Positions 10,982 through 21,582 of a stretch of DNA of 64,000 nt are shown in pieces. Position 1 is the first letter of the stretch. Each line of letters starts with the position of its first letter. The notes below the pieces were generated by a model, which was not told where the DNA came from, made no database searches, and worked only from the letters and a program-made list of their open reading frames with translations. Source of the DNA: Aquabacter spiritensis (GTDB lineage: Bacteria > Pseudomonadota > Alphaproteobacteria > Rhizobiales > Xanthobacteraceae); the NCBI RefSeq assembly GCF_004346185.1, contig NZ_SMAI01000013.1, positions 97,254-161,253 of the forward strand. Direction: 5' to 3'. Both the position numbers and the translations under genes were made by a program.

Positions 10982-11914
10982 ATGCTTGTGACAGGACGCT
11001 CTCAATCGACCCTGCACCGTCCCGGCGCGCAGACGCGTGCGCCGAGGATCGGCTGCCGAACCGTGTTCGTCGGGGCGGTGCTGGCTTTGATGCTGGGCGC
11101 CGGCTTGTGCGGCCCTGCCGCCGCCTTCGACGGCAATGCGCAATCGAGCGACGACAATTACGGTCCGCCCTTGACCCCGCCCGCAAACGTGCCGCTCGCG
11201 CCGCCGATGCGGCCGGTGGACGAGGCGTTCCGCTCCGGTGCGCAGGCGCTGCGCTCCGGTCAGACCGCGAAGGGTGTCGACGCACTGCGCTATGCCGCCG
11301 ACCAAGGGCATCCGGCTGCGCAATGGAAGCTCGGGCGGATGTATGCCGATGGCGACGGCGTTAAGCGCGACGACATCAAGGCCTTCGAATATTTCAGCAA
11401 GATCGCCAACATGCATGCCGAGGACTATCCCGGCACGGCCCAAGCGCGCTTCGCGGCGAGCGCCTTCGTGGCGCTGGGTGGTTATTACCTCGCCGGCATT
11501 CCGAACTCCGCGGTACGGCGCGACCCAGTGCGCGCGCGCGACATGTATTTCTACGCCGCGTCCTATTTCGGGGATCCGGATGCGCAGTACCGCTTGGCCA
11601 AGCTCTATCTCGATGGCGCGGGCGTGAAGCGTGATCCCCGTCAGGCGGCGCGGTGGCTGTTCCTCTCTTCCCAGAAGGGGCAGTACGAGGCCCAGGCGCA
11701 GCTCGGGCACATGCTGTTCCGCGGCGACGACGGCATCAGCCGTCAGCCGGCACGGGGCTTGATGTGGCTGACCTTGGCACGCGATTCCGCCGCCGGACCG
11801 GGGGACAAATGGGTGGTGGACCTCTACGAGGACGCCTTCTCCGACGCCACTCCGGACGAACGTGCCGCTGCCCTGCAATATCTTGAGCAATGGCTTAAGG
11901 CCGCGCAGCGCTGA
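10982..11914 (+). CDS. exoR: ExoR-like periplasmic Sel1-repeat regulator
   Basis: A 310-residue Sel1-repeat protein matching ExoR, the periplasmic inhibitor of the ChvG/ChvI (ExoS/ChvI) two-component system that controls exopolysaccharide, motility and acid responses. It has a long n-region, a hydrophobic core and AAAFD at the signal cleavage area (about residue 48). Sel1 repeats follow: GHPAAQWKLGRMYADGDGV, GDPDAQYRLAKLYLDGAGV and GQYEAQAQLGHMLFRGDDG. The region YYLAGIPNSAVRRDP and the C-terminus are also ExoR-like. The start at 10982 is the first ATG that leaves a signal peptide; a later start would shorten the n-region. No chvG or chvI is in the window. It converges with thiC. Confidence 0.85.
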   Translation: MLVTGRSQSTLHRPGAQTRAPRIGCRTVFVGAVLALMLGAGLCGPAAAFDGNAQSSDDNYGPPLTPPANVPLAPPMRPVDEAFRSGAQALRSGQTAKGVDALRYAADQGHPAAQWKLGRMYADGDGVKRDDIKAFEYFSKIANMHAEDYPGTAQARFAASAFVALGGYYLAGIPNSAVRRDPVRARDMYFYAASYFGDPDAQYRLAKLYLDGAGVKRDPRQAARWLFLSSQKGQYEAQAQLGHMLFRGDDGISRQPARGLMWLTLARDSAAGPGDKWVVDLYEDAFSDATPDERAAALQYLEQWLKAAQR

Positions 11915-12025
11915 CCGACCTGTCCGGTGGCGCCATTGGCGGAGCGCATGCACTCGGCCCGGCCCCGATCGGGTTCCGGAATGGAGCCCCGGCCGCACGT
12001 TTTCCGCCTGCAGGCGGGCCGGCTC

Positions 12026-12058
12026 TCCCCATGTCCTGCGCCAGGCCGGACATGGGGA
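12026..12058. terminator. Hairpin between convergent exoR and thiC
   Basis: A perfect 11-base stem TCCCCATGTCC (12026-12036) / GGACATGGGGA (12048-12058) with an 11-base loop lies in the 174-base gap between two converging genes. A 14-base perfect palindrome CCGCCTGCAGGCGG is at 12004-12017. There is no T-run, so termination is inferred from position and stem strength only. Confidence 0.45.
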
Positions 12059-12088
12059 TGCGGTGAACCGAAAGCCGGCCCGGTTTCG

Positions 12089-14143
<2,055 letters not shown>

Positions 14144-14247
14144 TGGAATTCCTTCACTGTGTGGACGCCGGCGGGATCTGTCAACGCTGCGCTGCACCAT
14201 GCGCGGCGGCCGGGCATAATCGGCGGCGCGCGCAAATGCGTGGCGGT

Positions 14248-15810
14248 TCAGGCGGGGAGTGCGCCGAGGGCGGTCCATAAACCGACACGGTGGGCGAAGC
14301 ACCATTCGACGCTGTCGCGCACCAAGGCCCGCTGGCCGTCCAGATCGGAAATGATATGCCCGTCCTGGCGCAGCGGAACACCGGCTTTGCGGATGCGCTC
14401 CAACATCCATTCGGTCACCGCTCCGACGGTGTGCGGCACGCCGCAGGCAAGTGCGTGGAAGGTCGAGGCTTCCATGGTGCGCAGCGCCATGCCCGAAGAG
14501 GTGAGGGGCAGAGCAATCGCGGCGCTGCCGGCGCGCTGTTCGGCGACCTCGCGCGTGGCCGCGATGTTGAAGGCCAGCGCCTCCGGCGACACCGCCGCGA
14601 TCCGTCCCGGCGGCACCGGCACGCATTGGCCCGAACCGATCAGGAGGCCGGCGATTTCGACCATCGACGGCGCGCCCTCGAACTTGCTCGCGCGGGCGAT
14701 CGCATGCAGATCAGCCAGGGTCTGGGGACCGGCTGCAAGGGCGTCCAGCATCGGCGCGTAAAAGTGCTTCGGCAGCTCTGCGGTTCCCGCCGGAACCTCG
14801 ACGGTGGTCTTGGCCTCGTCGCGCGGCGCGATCATGGCGAGAGCGAATTCGGCGAGCCGCTGATCGCGAATCGCGTCGGGCATCCTGCGGAAGCCGCGGA
14901 CGAAAACGTCGCGCCGGAAGGCGCGTGGCACGAAATAGTCCTTCAGCGTCTCGCGCAGCGATCCGGGAGGCACCCGGGTCAAAGCCTCCCGCTGCTGCGG
15001 GCGCAAAGCGAGGTCGGGGAAATTCTCGAGCAGCGCGCTGGATCCGACAAAGCTCATTTTGGCGTCCGCCAGCAGGCGGGCGGTGTCGATATGATAGAGC
15101 GGCCGCCAGTCGGTGTTGAGATATTCGTGGGCGAGATATACGGCCCGATCCTGGTCGGCGGACTTGCCGTTGCCGTCGCGGATTCGGTTGAGAAGCGCCT
15201 CGTCCCCCAGAACACCGGAACCGGTCTTCTGCAGAAACTCCACAAATTCGAGGCTCTGGAGGACACGCTCGTCGCTCCGGCCTTGGCCGAGCTGCGCATG
15301 CTCCATGAGCAGCCGCTGGATCGGCAGAAGTGCCGTCCAGCCCGGCATGGCATTATAGGTGACGGAGACAGTTCCACCGGGTTTGAGATGACGCGCGAGG
15401 AAACGCACGATCTGTGCGCGGCCAGCGTCGGAGATCCAGCTCCAGACGCCATGCATGGTGACCATGTCGAACTGCGGAAAGTCCGCGCGCGCCTCGGCCT
15501 CCTCGAAGCTGAGTTCGTGGAAGGCGACGTTTTCAATCCCTGCCTCCCGCGCCGCCGCACGGGCCCGGGCGATATGTGCCGGATTGAAATCGAGCGCGAC
15601 CACCTGGGCGCCTGGATTGCTGGCGGCGATGATGTTCGCGGTGACGCCTTGGCCGCAACCGAGTTCGCAATAGGCGAAATCTTCCCCATCGGCCGGCGGC
15701 TCGACCCCGTTCAGAAGGCATGTGAGCACGACGTGCGCGGGCGCTTGCTCCAGGTACAGCCCCGGCAGGTACTCGACATCGCTGACATAGCCCGACGCCC
15801 ACTCGCTCAT
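14248..15810 (-). CDS. Methyltransferase with regulatory domain at the end of the T6SS operon
   Basis: A 520-residue protein. The N-terminal class I SAM methyltransferase domain has motif I YCELGCGQG (residues 48-56) and VVALDFNPAHIARAR after it. A large region follows that resembles the methyltransferase-regulatory domain family (PF10119-like), with no membrane segment or signal peptide. The start is MSEWASGYVSDVEYLPG (ATG 15810); an upstream extension would overlap tssG. It lies only 29 bases behind tssG on the same strand, so it is probably the last gene of the tssABC...G transcript. The substrate is unknown. It could modify a T6SS component or be an unrelated hitchhiker; only the position argues for a T6SS link. 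Confidence 0.75.
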   Translation of the reverse strand: MSEWASGYVSDVEYLPGLYLEQAPAHVVLTCLLNGVEPPADGEDFAYCELGCGQGVTANIIAASNPGAQVVALDFNPAHIARARAAAREAGIENVAFHELSFEEAEARADFPQFDMVTMHGVWSWISDAGRAQIVRFLARHLKPGGTVSVTYNAMPGWTALLPIQRLLMEHAQLGQGRSDERVLQSLEFVEFLQKTGSGVLGDEALLNRIRDGNGKSADQDRAVYLAHEYLNTDWRPLYHIDTARLLADAKMSFVGSSALLENFPDLALRPQQREALTRVPPGSLRETLKDYFVPRAFRRDVFVRGFRRMPDAIRDQRLAEFALAMIAPRDEAKTTVEVPAGTAELPKHFYAPMLDALAAGPQTLADLHAIARASKFEGAPSMVEIAGLLIGSGQCVPVPPGRIAAVSPEALAFNIAATREVAEQRAGSAAIALPLTSSGMALRTMEASTFHALACGVPHTVGAVTEWMLERIRKAGVPLRQDGHIISDLDGQRALVRDSVEWCFAHRVGLWTALGALPA

Positions 15811-15839
15811 GGTCACTGTCCTTTTGATGGTCGAACCGG

Positions 15840-16925
15840 TCAGGAAAGCCTGTCGACGGAATAGATCGCATCGGCCCGGTCGACCGGGCTCGGCGCGCTG
15901 AGCAACCAAGCCATTTGGCCGAGCCGGGCGCCGTCCGTATCCTCAGGGCTCGATGCGAGCCGAGCGGGCGGGACCGCGTGCGCCTTGACGACGACATTGA
16001 CGTCGAAGCCGAACTCGATGCCGCAGAAGAGATGGACGATGTCGGCGATGAGGTTCGCGAGCGGCTGGTCCGGCAAGAGGGCGCGCAGGCTCGGTTCCTC
16101 GACGGGGCCGATATTGATGCGGAAATGCTGTTGCGCCACCCAGCAGCGTGCCCCGGCCATGGCGCTGGCACCGAGCTGCGCATGGCGGCCAGCGTAGATG
16201 CCGCCGAGCCGCGTCTGCTCATCGTCGGGGACCTGAACCCACTCTCCGACGAAGGGCACAACCTCGACCGCCTGCTTGAGTTCGCTGGTGAGCAGATCTT
16301 CCAGCGCGGTCAGGCTGCGGGTCTGTCCGCTGAACAGGCCGGCATGGTGCAGCACCGCCGAATCGGGGAAAGCGAGACGGTTCATGGTGGCGGGCAAGGC
16401 GAGCCCGGTCAGGCCCCGCAGCGCGGTCGTGAAGGCGTCAGGTTTGCCGCCCGGGCCCGGGTCGTGCTGCTCGCGTGAAATGGCGATCCGGTACTTCGAC
16501 GAGGCGCGGTAGAATAAGGTCACCGCGCGGTGCTGAAAGATGTCGAAAAAGGCGCGCAGGGCCTCGTTATTGTTATGGTGCGCCTCGATTGCATGCTCGG
16601 TGTAAGCATAGGGCAGCACGCCCATGGGGCCGAGCAGCCCGAACAGAGACACCGTCAGTTGGACCGGCCCGTCGCCGCGCTGGCTGGCCGCTGTGATGGC
16701 GGACGGCGGATATTTTAGATTGGCGTCGCTGAGGAAACGCGCGGAACTGAGTCCGACGCGCAATTCGCTCGCGCCGGAATCCATAAACTCCTCGTCCGCC
16801 TGATGGAGCACCGCCCTCTGAACGCCTTCCAACACCCGGATCGCCTGGACCAGGTCGAAGCTCTCCGGCGCATCGAGCAGAGCGCGGATCAGAGGAGAGG
16901 ACGAAATCCCGCCCGAGCCGGCCAT
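15840..16925 (-). CDS. tssG: T6SS baseplate subunit TssG
   Basis: A 361-residue TssG (ImpH/VasB) protein, part of the TssE-F-G-K wedge that forms the T6SS baseplate in the cytoplasm. The start (MAGSGGISSSPLIRAL, ATG 16925) gives the expected N-terminus ESFDLVQAIRVLEG. Family landmarks LTVSLFGLLGPMGVLPYAYTE and FFDIFQHRAVTLFYRA are present. It overlaps the 3' end of tssF by 37 bases, indicating translational coupling. A longer in-frame reading up to 17303 is rejected because it would lie inside tssF and has biased composition. Confidence 0.93.
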   Translation of the reverse strand: MAGSGGISSSPLIRALLDAPESFDLVQAIRVLEGVQRAVLHQADEEFMDSGASELRVGLSSARFLSDANLKYPPSAITAASQRGDGPVQLTVSLFGLLGPMGVLPYAYTEHAIEAHHNNNEALRAFFDIFQHRAVTLFYRASSKYRIAISREQHDPGPGGKPDAFTTALRGLTGLALPATMNRLAFPDSAVLHHAGLFSGQTRSLTALEDLLTSELKQAVEVVPFVGEWVQVPDDEQTRLGGIYAGRHAQLGASAMAGARCWVAQQHFRINIGPVEEPSLRALLPDQPLANLIADIVHLFCGIEFGFDVNVVVKAHAVPPARLASSPEDTDGARLGQMAWLLSAPSPVDRADAIYSVDRLS

Positions 16926-18709
16926 GTGCGAAGCGTTCCCGGTTGCCCCTTCACGCTGGCGGTCAGCCGGGTGAAGGAATTGATGGAGGCCTGGAGACCG
17001 AAGAATTGGTCGAGGACCATGGCGAAGAGAAACATGCTGCTGCCGCTGAAATAAGCCGGATCGAACTCCAGACCTATGTCGATGCCGCGGCAGATCGCAT
17101 CGCCCCAGGCGACATCGCCCGGTCGGCGCGGGGCGCGGGCGGTTCCGCGTTTCGCCTTCAGGCCGGTCAGGCCGAGGATCATCCGCTTGGATTCGGGCGA
17201 GTCTCGGAAATCGTAGAGCTGGAGGATTTCCTTCAGCGCGTCGAGCCCCTGCTCGCCCGTGAGAGACAGATGATTGAGGAGTAAGTGCGAGACGAGCCGC
17301 CAATTTCGCCCGCTGCCGCCTGGCAGCCGCACGGTCGGCGTCAGCGGCGAAATGCAGAGGATGTCGTCAGCCGGAATTCCGCGCACCGGCGATAGGATCG
17401 GATGCCCGCCGCCATATGGCAGCTTCGCCGGTAGGTCGCGGTTGAGGCAGAGCGCATCGGTGGAGACCACGAGATCCGCGTTTGAGAATGTCGGATCAAG
17501 ATCGGAAAAAGACAGATACGTCTCGGTGCCCGGAATCCGGTTCTGCGTTTGGCGTCGCGCCAGGCTCCAATAGGCGACACGGGCGCGCCGGTCGGCGAGG
17601 TTCGAACGCGAATAAAAGGGTTGAATGGAGCGCTGTTCGCCGTCGGCATTGGTGGCGGTGACGGAAAGCAGCGAATGGACCTCCAGCGCCTCCTGCCGCC
17701 GCACATCCGGGATAACCCGGTACTCCAGACGGTTCTGTGCGGCGAGGATGGGCTCGGCGCGCTGGCGGAACAGGTTGACAATCGGCGTGCAGCCGAGTGC
17801 GAACATCTCCTTCGAGATGCTCCGCTCGAGAGCCGCATCGCTCTTGTTGAAATAGAAGAAAACATACAATTCCGGCCCGGCGTCGCGCAGGACCTTGGCG
17901 CTGAGATCGATGTCGAAATAAAGAAACTTGTCGGGGAAGGCGAAGAATTCCGTCAATGTCCGGTAAGCCGGCTGCGACTGGGGCGCGAATGGCAACATGT
18001 TCTCGTCCGGCGCAAATCCGACCGGGCGCACCGCTTCGGGCGGCAGGATCACCGGGTTCGGATCGGAGGGCGAATCCGCCAGCGCGATCGAGACCGTGTG
18101 GTTGAAGATCAATTCGTGCAGACCGTAGGCCTGGGATGCCTGGCCGCGCAGAAAGATGCGCAGATGCTCCGGTTGCAATTCGGCGAAGGTGAGGTCCGGG
18201 GCGGTGCAGCGCACCGCGAGCCGCAGACAGGAATGGGCGCCCATTCCGCGCGGATTGGGCGGGGCCGCAATCGGGCGGCCCTTCAGACCCGCATCGCTCA
18301 CGGCGATCGGCCAGAGCGTGACGGGATAGCGGGTCCTGAACCGACAGCTCTCGCCCCCGACCGGTTCTGAATCGAGTTCGGTGTCGGCCGGGATGAGCTG
18401 GGGGACGGTCACTTCCGGCTTGGGCTTGAACTGAACCGTCGCCATGGCCGGTATCGGCGCGAGGTAATGCGGGTAGAGGACTTCGAGCAGGGTGTCGACC
18501 AGCTCGGGGAACTCGTCGTCCAGCCGCCGCTCCACTCGGGCGTTGAGGAACGCGACACCTTCGATCAGCCGGGACACGTGGGGATCGTCGATCGCATCGC
18601 CGCTCAGCCGGAGATGGCCCGCAATACGCGGATGGCGCTCGGCGAACTCCTGCCCCATCTGACGCAGATAGAGGAGTTCCCGATTGTAGTAGGGAAGCAG
18701 GTCGTCCAT
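16889..18709 (-). CDS. tssF: T6SS baseplate subunit TssF
   Basis: A 606-residue TssF (ImpG/VasA) protein that pairs with TssG as the core of the baseplate wedge. The N-terminus MDDLLPYYNRELLYLRQMG and the following HPRIAGHLRL and DPHVSRLIEGVAFLNARV are family hallmarks. The C-terminal part carries GxxFARGxEV-type beta regions; here a matching stretch is IDIGLEFDPAYFSGSSMFLF. Length is normal. Its ATG overlaps the tssE stop (TGATG at 18711-18707), and its end overlaps tssG, so E-F-G are coupled. Confidence 0.95.
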   Translation of the reverse strand: MDDLLPYYNRELLYLRQMGQEFAERHPRIAGHLRLSGDAIDDPHVSRLIEGVAFLNARVERRLDDEFPELVDTLLEVLYPHYLAPIPAMATVQFKPKPEVTVPQLIPADTELDSEPVGGESCRFRTRYPVTLWPIAVSDAGLKGRPIAAPPNPRGMGAHSCLRLAVRCTAPDLTFAELQPEHLRIFLRGQASQAYGLHELIFNHTVSIALADSPSDPNPVILPPEAVRPVGFAPDENMLPFAPQSQPAYRTLTEFFAFPDKFLYFDIDLSAKVLRDAGPELYVFFYFNKSDAALERSISKEMFALGCTPIVNLFRQRAEPILAAQNRLEYRVIPDVRRQEALEVHSLLSVTATNADGEQRSIQPFYSRSNLADRRARVAYWSLARRQTQNRIPGTETYLSFSDLDPTFSNADLVVSTDALCLNRDLPAKLPYGGGHPILSPVRGIPADDILCISPLTPTVRLPGGSGRNWRLVSHLLLNHLSLTGEQGLDALKEILQLYDFRDSPESKRMILGLTGLKAKRGTARAPRRPGDVAWGDAICRGIDIGLEFDPAYFSGSSMFLFAMVLDQFFGLQASINSFTRLTASVKGQPGTLRTWPARAGFRPLL

Positions 18710-19158
18710 CAGGATTGATCCGTCAGCGCGACGGCTCCGGCGATCGGATCGATGATCGTATTGAACTGGACCGGCTCGGATTCGGAATCAATGATGATCT
18801 GCGCCTCGATACGGATCCGCAGAGAGCGATCGGAAGGATCCGCATTCTGAAGGGCGGCAATGTTCATGCGTGTCAGTCGGGGTTCGAGCCGCCGGATCGT
18901 CGCGCCGATCTCCTCCACCACGGCCGCGCGACGCTCCTCGGTTGAAAAATTGGCGGTGGCGAGATCGACGATGCCGTAGCTGAACAGAGACCTCTCCAAC
19001 TCGCCGAGAACGGCCGGCCAACTCTTGACGCGTTCGCGGGTGTTAAGAAGATCCTCGAGGTCGCGCTTCAACCCGGCCCGCACCCGCGCAAGCGAGGGGG
19101 CCTCGTCGCCGAAGAGGCGGTCGATGAGGGAGAGGCCGACGGCGGGTCCGTCATTCAT
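18709..19158 (-). CDS. tssE: T6SS baseplate subunit TssE (gp25-like)
   Basis: A 149-residue member of the gp25/TssE family, which links baseplate to sheath and helps start sheath polymerisation. The family pattern SLIDRLFGD near the N-terminus is followed by DLEDLLNTRERV, SLFSYGIVDL and the C-terminal IRIEAQIIID strand. It overlaps tagJ by four bases upstream (19155-19158) and tssF by one base downstream, so it belongs to a tightly packed operon. Confidence 0.94.
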   Translation of the reverse strand: MNDGPAVGLSLIDRLFGDEAPSLARVRAGLKRDLEDLLNTRERVKSWPAVLGELERSLFSYGIVDLATANFSTEERRAAVVEEIGATIRRLEPRLTRMNIAALQNADPSDRSLRIRIEAQIIIDSESEPVQFNTIIDPIAGAVALTDQS

Positions 19159-19955
19159 TGCGCGTCGAACTCGATCTTATGAAGCTGGCGGATCGATACG
19201 CTTTCCTCGCCGACGAGAAAGCAGCGCAAACCCTCGCCGCGGATGCAATCGGGCGCCACTTCGACCCAGTTGGTCTCGCGCCCGAGCAGGATGGGGTCCG
19301 GGGCCGGCACTTCGATCGGCGGATAAATGGCCGGGATGACGACCTCGCCGTCGGGCCCGCCCCGCACGCTGATCTGGGCCGTGCGCCAGGCGCCGTCGAG
19401 CGCCCGCGCACGGGTCGAGAACTCGATTTCGTCCACCTGCTCCATCGGGACCCAGTAATATTTCCCGGTCGTCGTCATCACTTCCAGGATGCCGCCCATC
19501 AAATCGTCGAGGTCGCGAAAATCGGTGAAGGGAACGTCATCGCTCTTGCCGCTGAGCGCAGGGCGGGCAATCTCGGCCTTGGCGAGGCAGCCGCCGGCCT
19601 CCTGCGGACGGCCCTCGCGCAGATGCATCAGGGCTTCGAGGCGCAGTGCGACATGCTCCGGCGGCGGGGCCAGCAGTTCGGGCGCTCGGCCTTCGGTCCA
19701 GACCTGCCGGCGCGCCATGTCGGCGCGCACCAATTGGCGCAGCGAAGCAACCTGGAGTGCAGTGGTGGGGTCCTGCTCGGCGATCGCTTCGAACTGGCGC
19801 TCGGCGCGCTCGAGTTCGCCGGCGACACAGAGGAACTCGGCAAGCTGGCTGCGGCGCTGCGTGTCCGTGGGCATGGCCTTGACGGCCTCGCTCATGGCCG
19901 CGATGGCGTCGCGCAGACGTCCCTCTTCAAACAGATGTAAGGCTGCGGCGGACAT
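19155..19955 (-). CDS. tagJ: T6SS accessory protein TagJ (ImpE)
   Basis: A 266-residue ImpE/TagJ family protein. TagJ binds the N-terminus of TssB in some systems and modulates sheath handling by ClpV. The N-terminal half is helical and TPR-like (ALHLFEEGRLRDAIAAMSEA, AELERAERQFEAI-like pattern). The C-terminal half contains the family block DFRDLDDLMGGILEVMTTTG and KYYWVPMEQVDEIEF. It lies between the second sheath gene and tssE. Presence of tagJ together with two tssC genes resembles the Rhizobium/Agrobacterium imp clusters. Confidence 0.9.
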   Translation of the reverse strand: MSAAALHLFEEGRLRDAIAAMSEAVKAMPTDTQRRSQLAEFLCVAGELERAERQFEAIAEQDPTTALQVASLRQLVRADMARRQVWTEGRAPELLAPPPEHVALRLEALMHLREGRPQEAGGCLAKAEIARPALSGKSDDVPFTDFRDLDDLMGGILEVMTTTGKYYWVPMEQVDEIEFSTRARALDGAWRTAQISVRGGPDGEVVIPAIYPPIEVPAPDPILLGRETNWVEVAPDCIRGEGLRCFLVGEESVSIRQLHKIEFDAQ

Positions 19956-19964
19956 GGCCTCGTC

Positions 19965-21554
19965 CTAGCGGTTGGGGGTGGCACTGCGGGCCGTGACCAA
20001 AGAGAGGTCGGTCACGAGTTTGAAGGTGGTGAAGATCTGGTCGATCTGGAAATGCGGGCGCAGGTGCAGCACGCATGAAAAGCTTCCGGGCCGACCCGGA
20101 ATGGCGCGCACTTCGGCGGTCGCCTCGCGCAGGGGGAAGCGCGCCTTCATCTCGGCGCTGGCGTCGTCATTGCCGAGGCAATAACCGTGCAGCCAGCTCT
20201 GCAGGTCGCGTTCACACGCCTCCTCGGTCACATAGGCACCGACGCGGTCGCGGATGCGCACTTTCACATAATGCGCGATACGCGAGACGCATAGAATGTA
20301 GCGCAGCATCGAGGAGATCCGCGCATTCATCGTGGCGATGGCGCTTTGATAGGTCGCTACGGCCTGCACCGAGACGCTGGTATCGAAAGCGAGATAGGAC
20401 GTGTCTTTGCACACGCCGAGCGTGATCAGTCCGAGCCGCCACAGGTCGTATTCGACGTTCTTTGGGATCGCCAACTCGCTGGCAAAGCGTGCGACCAGGC
20501 CTGGCGCGTCGGTCTCCGCGCTCGGGGCCGAGAGGCGTGTCACCAGCCCATGATCGATTTCGTCACGGCGGGTGCCGCAGATGTCGGCAAACCACCCATG
20601 CGCCTGAAACCCCCGGACAAGGACCTCGCCGAACGCATAGACAGCGCTGCCCCAACAATGGTCCTCGTGTGCCAGGCCGCGCAGATCCTCCCGATAGCGG
20701 AAGGGCAGGCCATGCATCCCATCGGCCGAATAAGGTGCCCGCATCAGAACGCGCGGCAAGACGAGGCCGAGAAAGCGGGAATCCGCGGTGCTTCTCAGGC
20801 GGTTGTAGCGGGCATATTCCTCGCTGCGGAACAGGCCCGAAAGTGAGGTGACGTAGGCGAGATCGCGGAAACTGTCGATGCCGAGAAGCTTGGGGGAGAC
20901 TCCCAGGATCGCCGGCGCGAATGCCGCCGCCGCCACCCCGGACAAGCCGATCAGCGTGGCGACATCGTCAACGGGATGGTGCGGCGTCAGCCTGTGCCGG
21001 ACTTCGTAGTCGCAAAGCAGAACACCGAACGGCACTCCGCCCGGCATGCCGAACTCGTTGCTGTACACCTTTTGGAAAAGATGGCTCTGATCGAAATCGA
21101 GAGCCCGCTCGAAATCCGTGGCCATCTCGTGCCAGGAGATATTGAGCGCGCGGACCAAGACGGAAGGGGCCTGGGCAGCGCAATCGCACAGATAGGCCAT
21201 CCCGCGCCAGGAGGCTTCGAGCCGCTGAAATTTACGATTGTGAAGAACCGCATTGAGTTGGACGGTCAGCATCTCGTCCAAAAAAGCGATGTCGCGTTCA
21301 ATGGCCCCGAGCAACGCGTTGCTGTCTTTGAGGCCGGAAATGTCCGAACCGAACCAGTCGCGCAGCGCGACGGCTATGTCCTTGGTTCGAAGAAAGGTGG
21401 TCAGACGCTCGTCCGGCCGTCGGCCGAGCGCGATATCGGCCGCGATGCGTCGCAGCGGCAAAGGCGCCGCCGTTTCGGCTTCCTCGGTCTTGCGCCACCC
21501 GGCGCCGAAGCGGAGCTTCGGGGGCCGGGTGGTTGTGAGGGCGAGGCCTGCCAT
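19965..21554 (-). CDS. Second TssC-like sheath subunit (ImpD / TssC40-type)
   Basis: A 529-residue TssC-family protein distinct from the neighbouring canonical TssC. It shares the TssC core ([68 protein letters not shown] and ISSMLRYILCVSRIAHYVKV). It carries an additional N-terminal arm of about 70 residues. Agrobacterium has a similar arrangement, with TssC41 and TssC40 both encoded. It may build mixed sheaths or a specialised section, but that role is not shown here. Gene order is tssA-tssB-tssC-this-tagJ, separated from tssC by 28 bases. Confidence 0.87.
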   Translation of the reverse strand: MAGLALTTTRPPKLRFGAGWRKTEEAETAAPLPLRRIAADIALGRRPDERLTTFLRTKDIAVALRDWFGSDISGLKDSNALLGAIERDIAFLDEMLTVQLNAVLHNRKFQRLEASWRGMAYLCDCAAQAPSVLVRALNISWHEMATDFERALDFDQSHLFQKVYSNEFGMPGGVPFGVLLCDYEVRHRLTPHHPVDDVATLIGLSGVAAAAFAPAILGVSPKLLGIDSFRDLAYVTSLSGLFRSEEYARYNRLRSTADSRFLGLVLPRVLMRAPYSADGMHGLPFRYREDLRGLAHEDHCWGSAVYAFGEVLVRGFQAHGWFADICGTRRDEIDHGLVTRLSAPSAETDAPGLVARFASELAIPKNVEYDLWRLGLITLGVCKDTSYLAFDTSVSVQAVATYQSAIATMNARISSMLRYILCVSRIAHYVKVRIRDRVGAYVTEEACERDLQSWLHGYCLGNDDASAEMKARFPLREATAEVRAIPGRPGSFSCVLHLRPHFQIDQIFTTFKLVTDLSLVTARSATPNR

Positions 21555-21582
21555 CTGGTCGCGTCAGGGCGACGGAGAGCGA

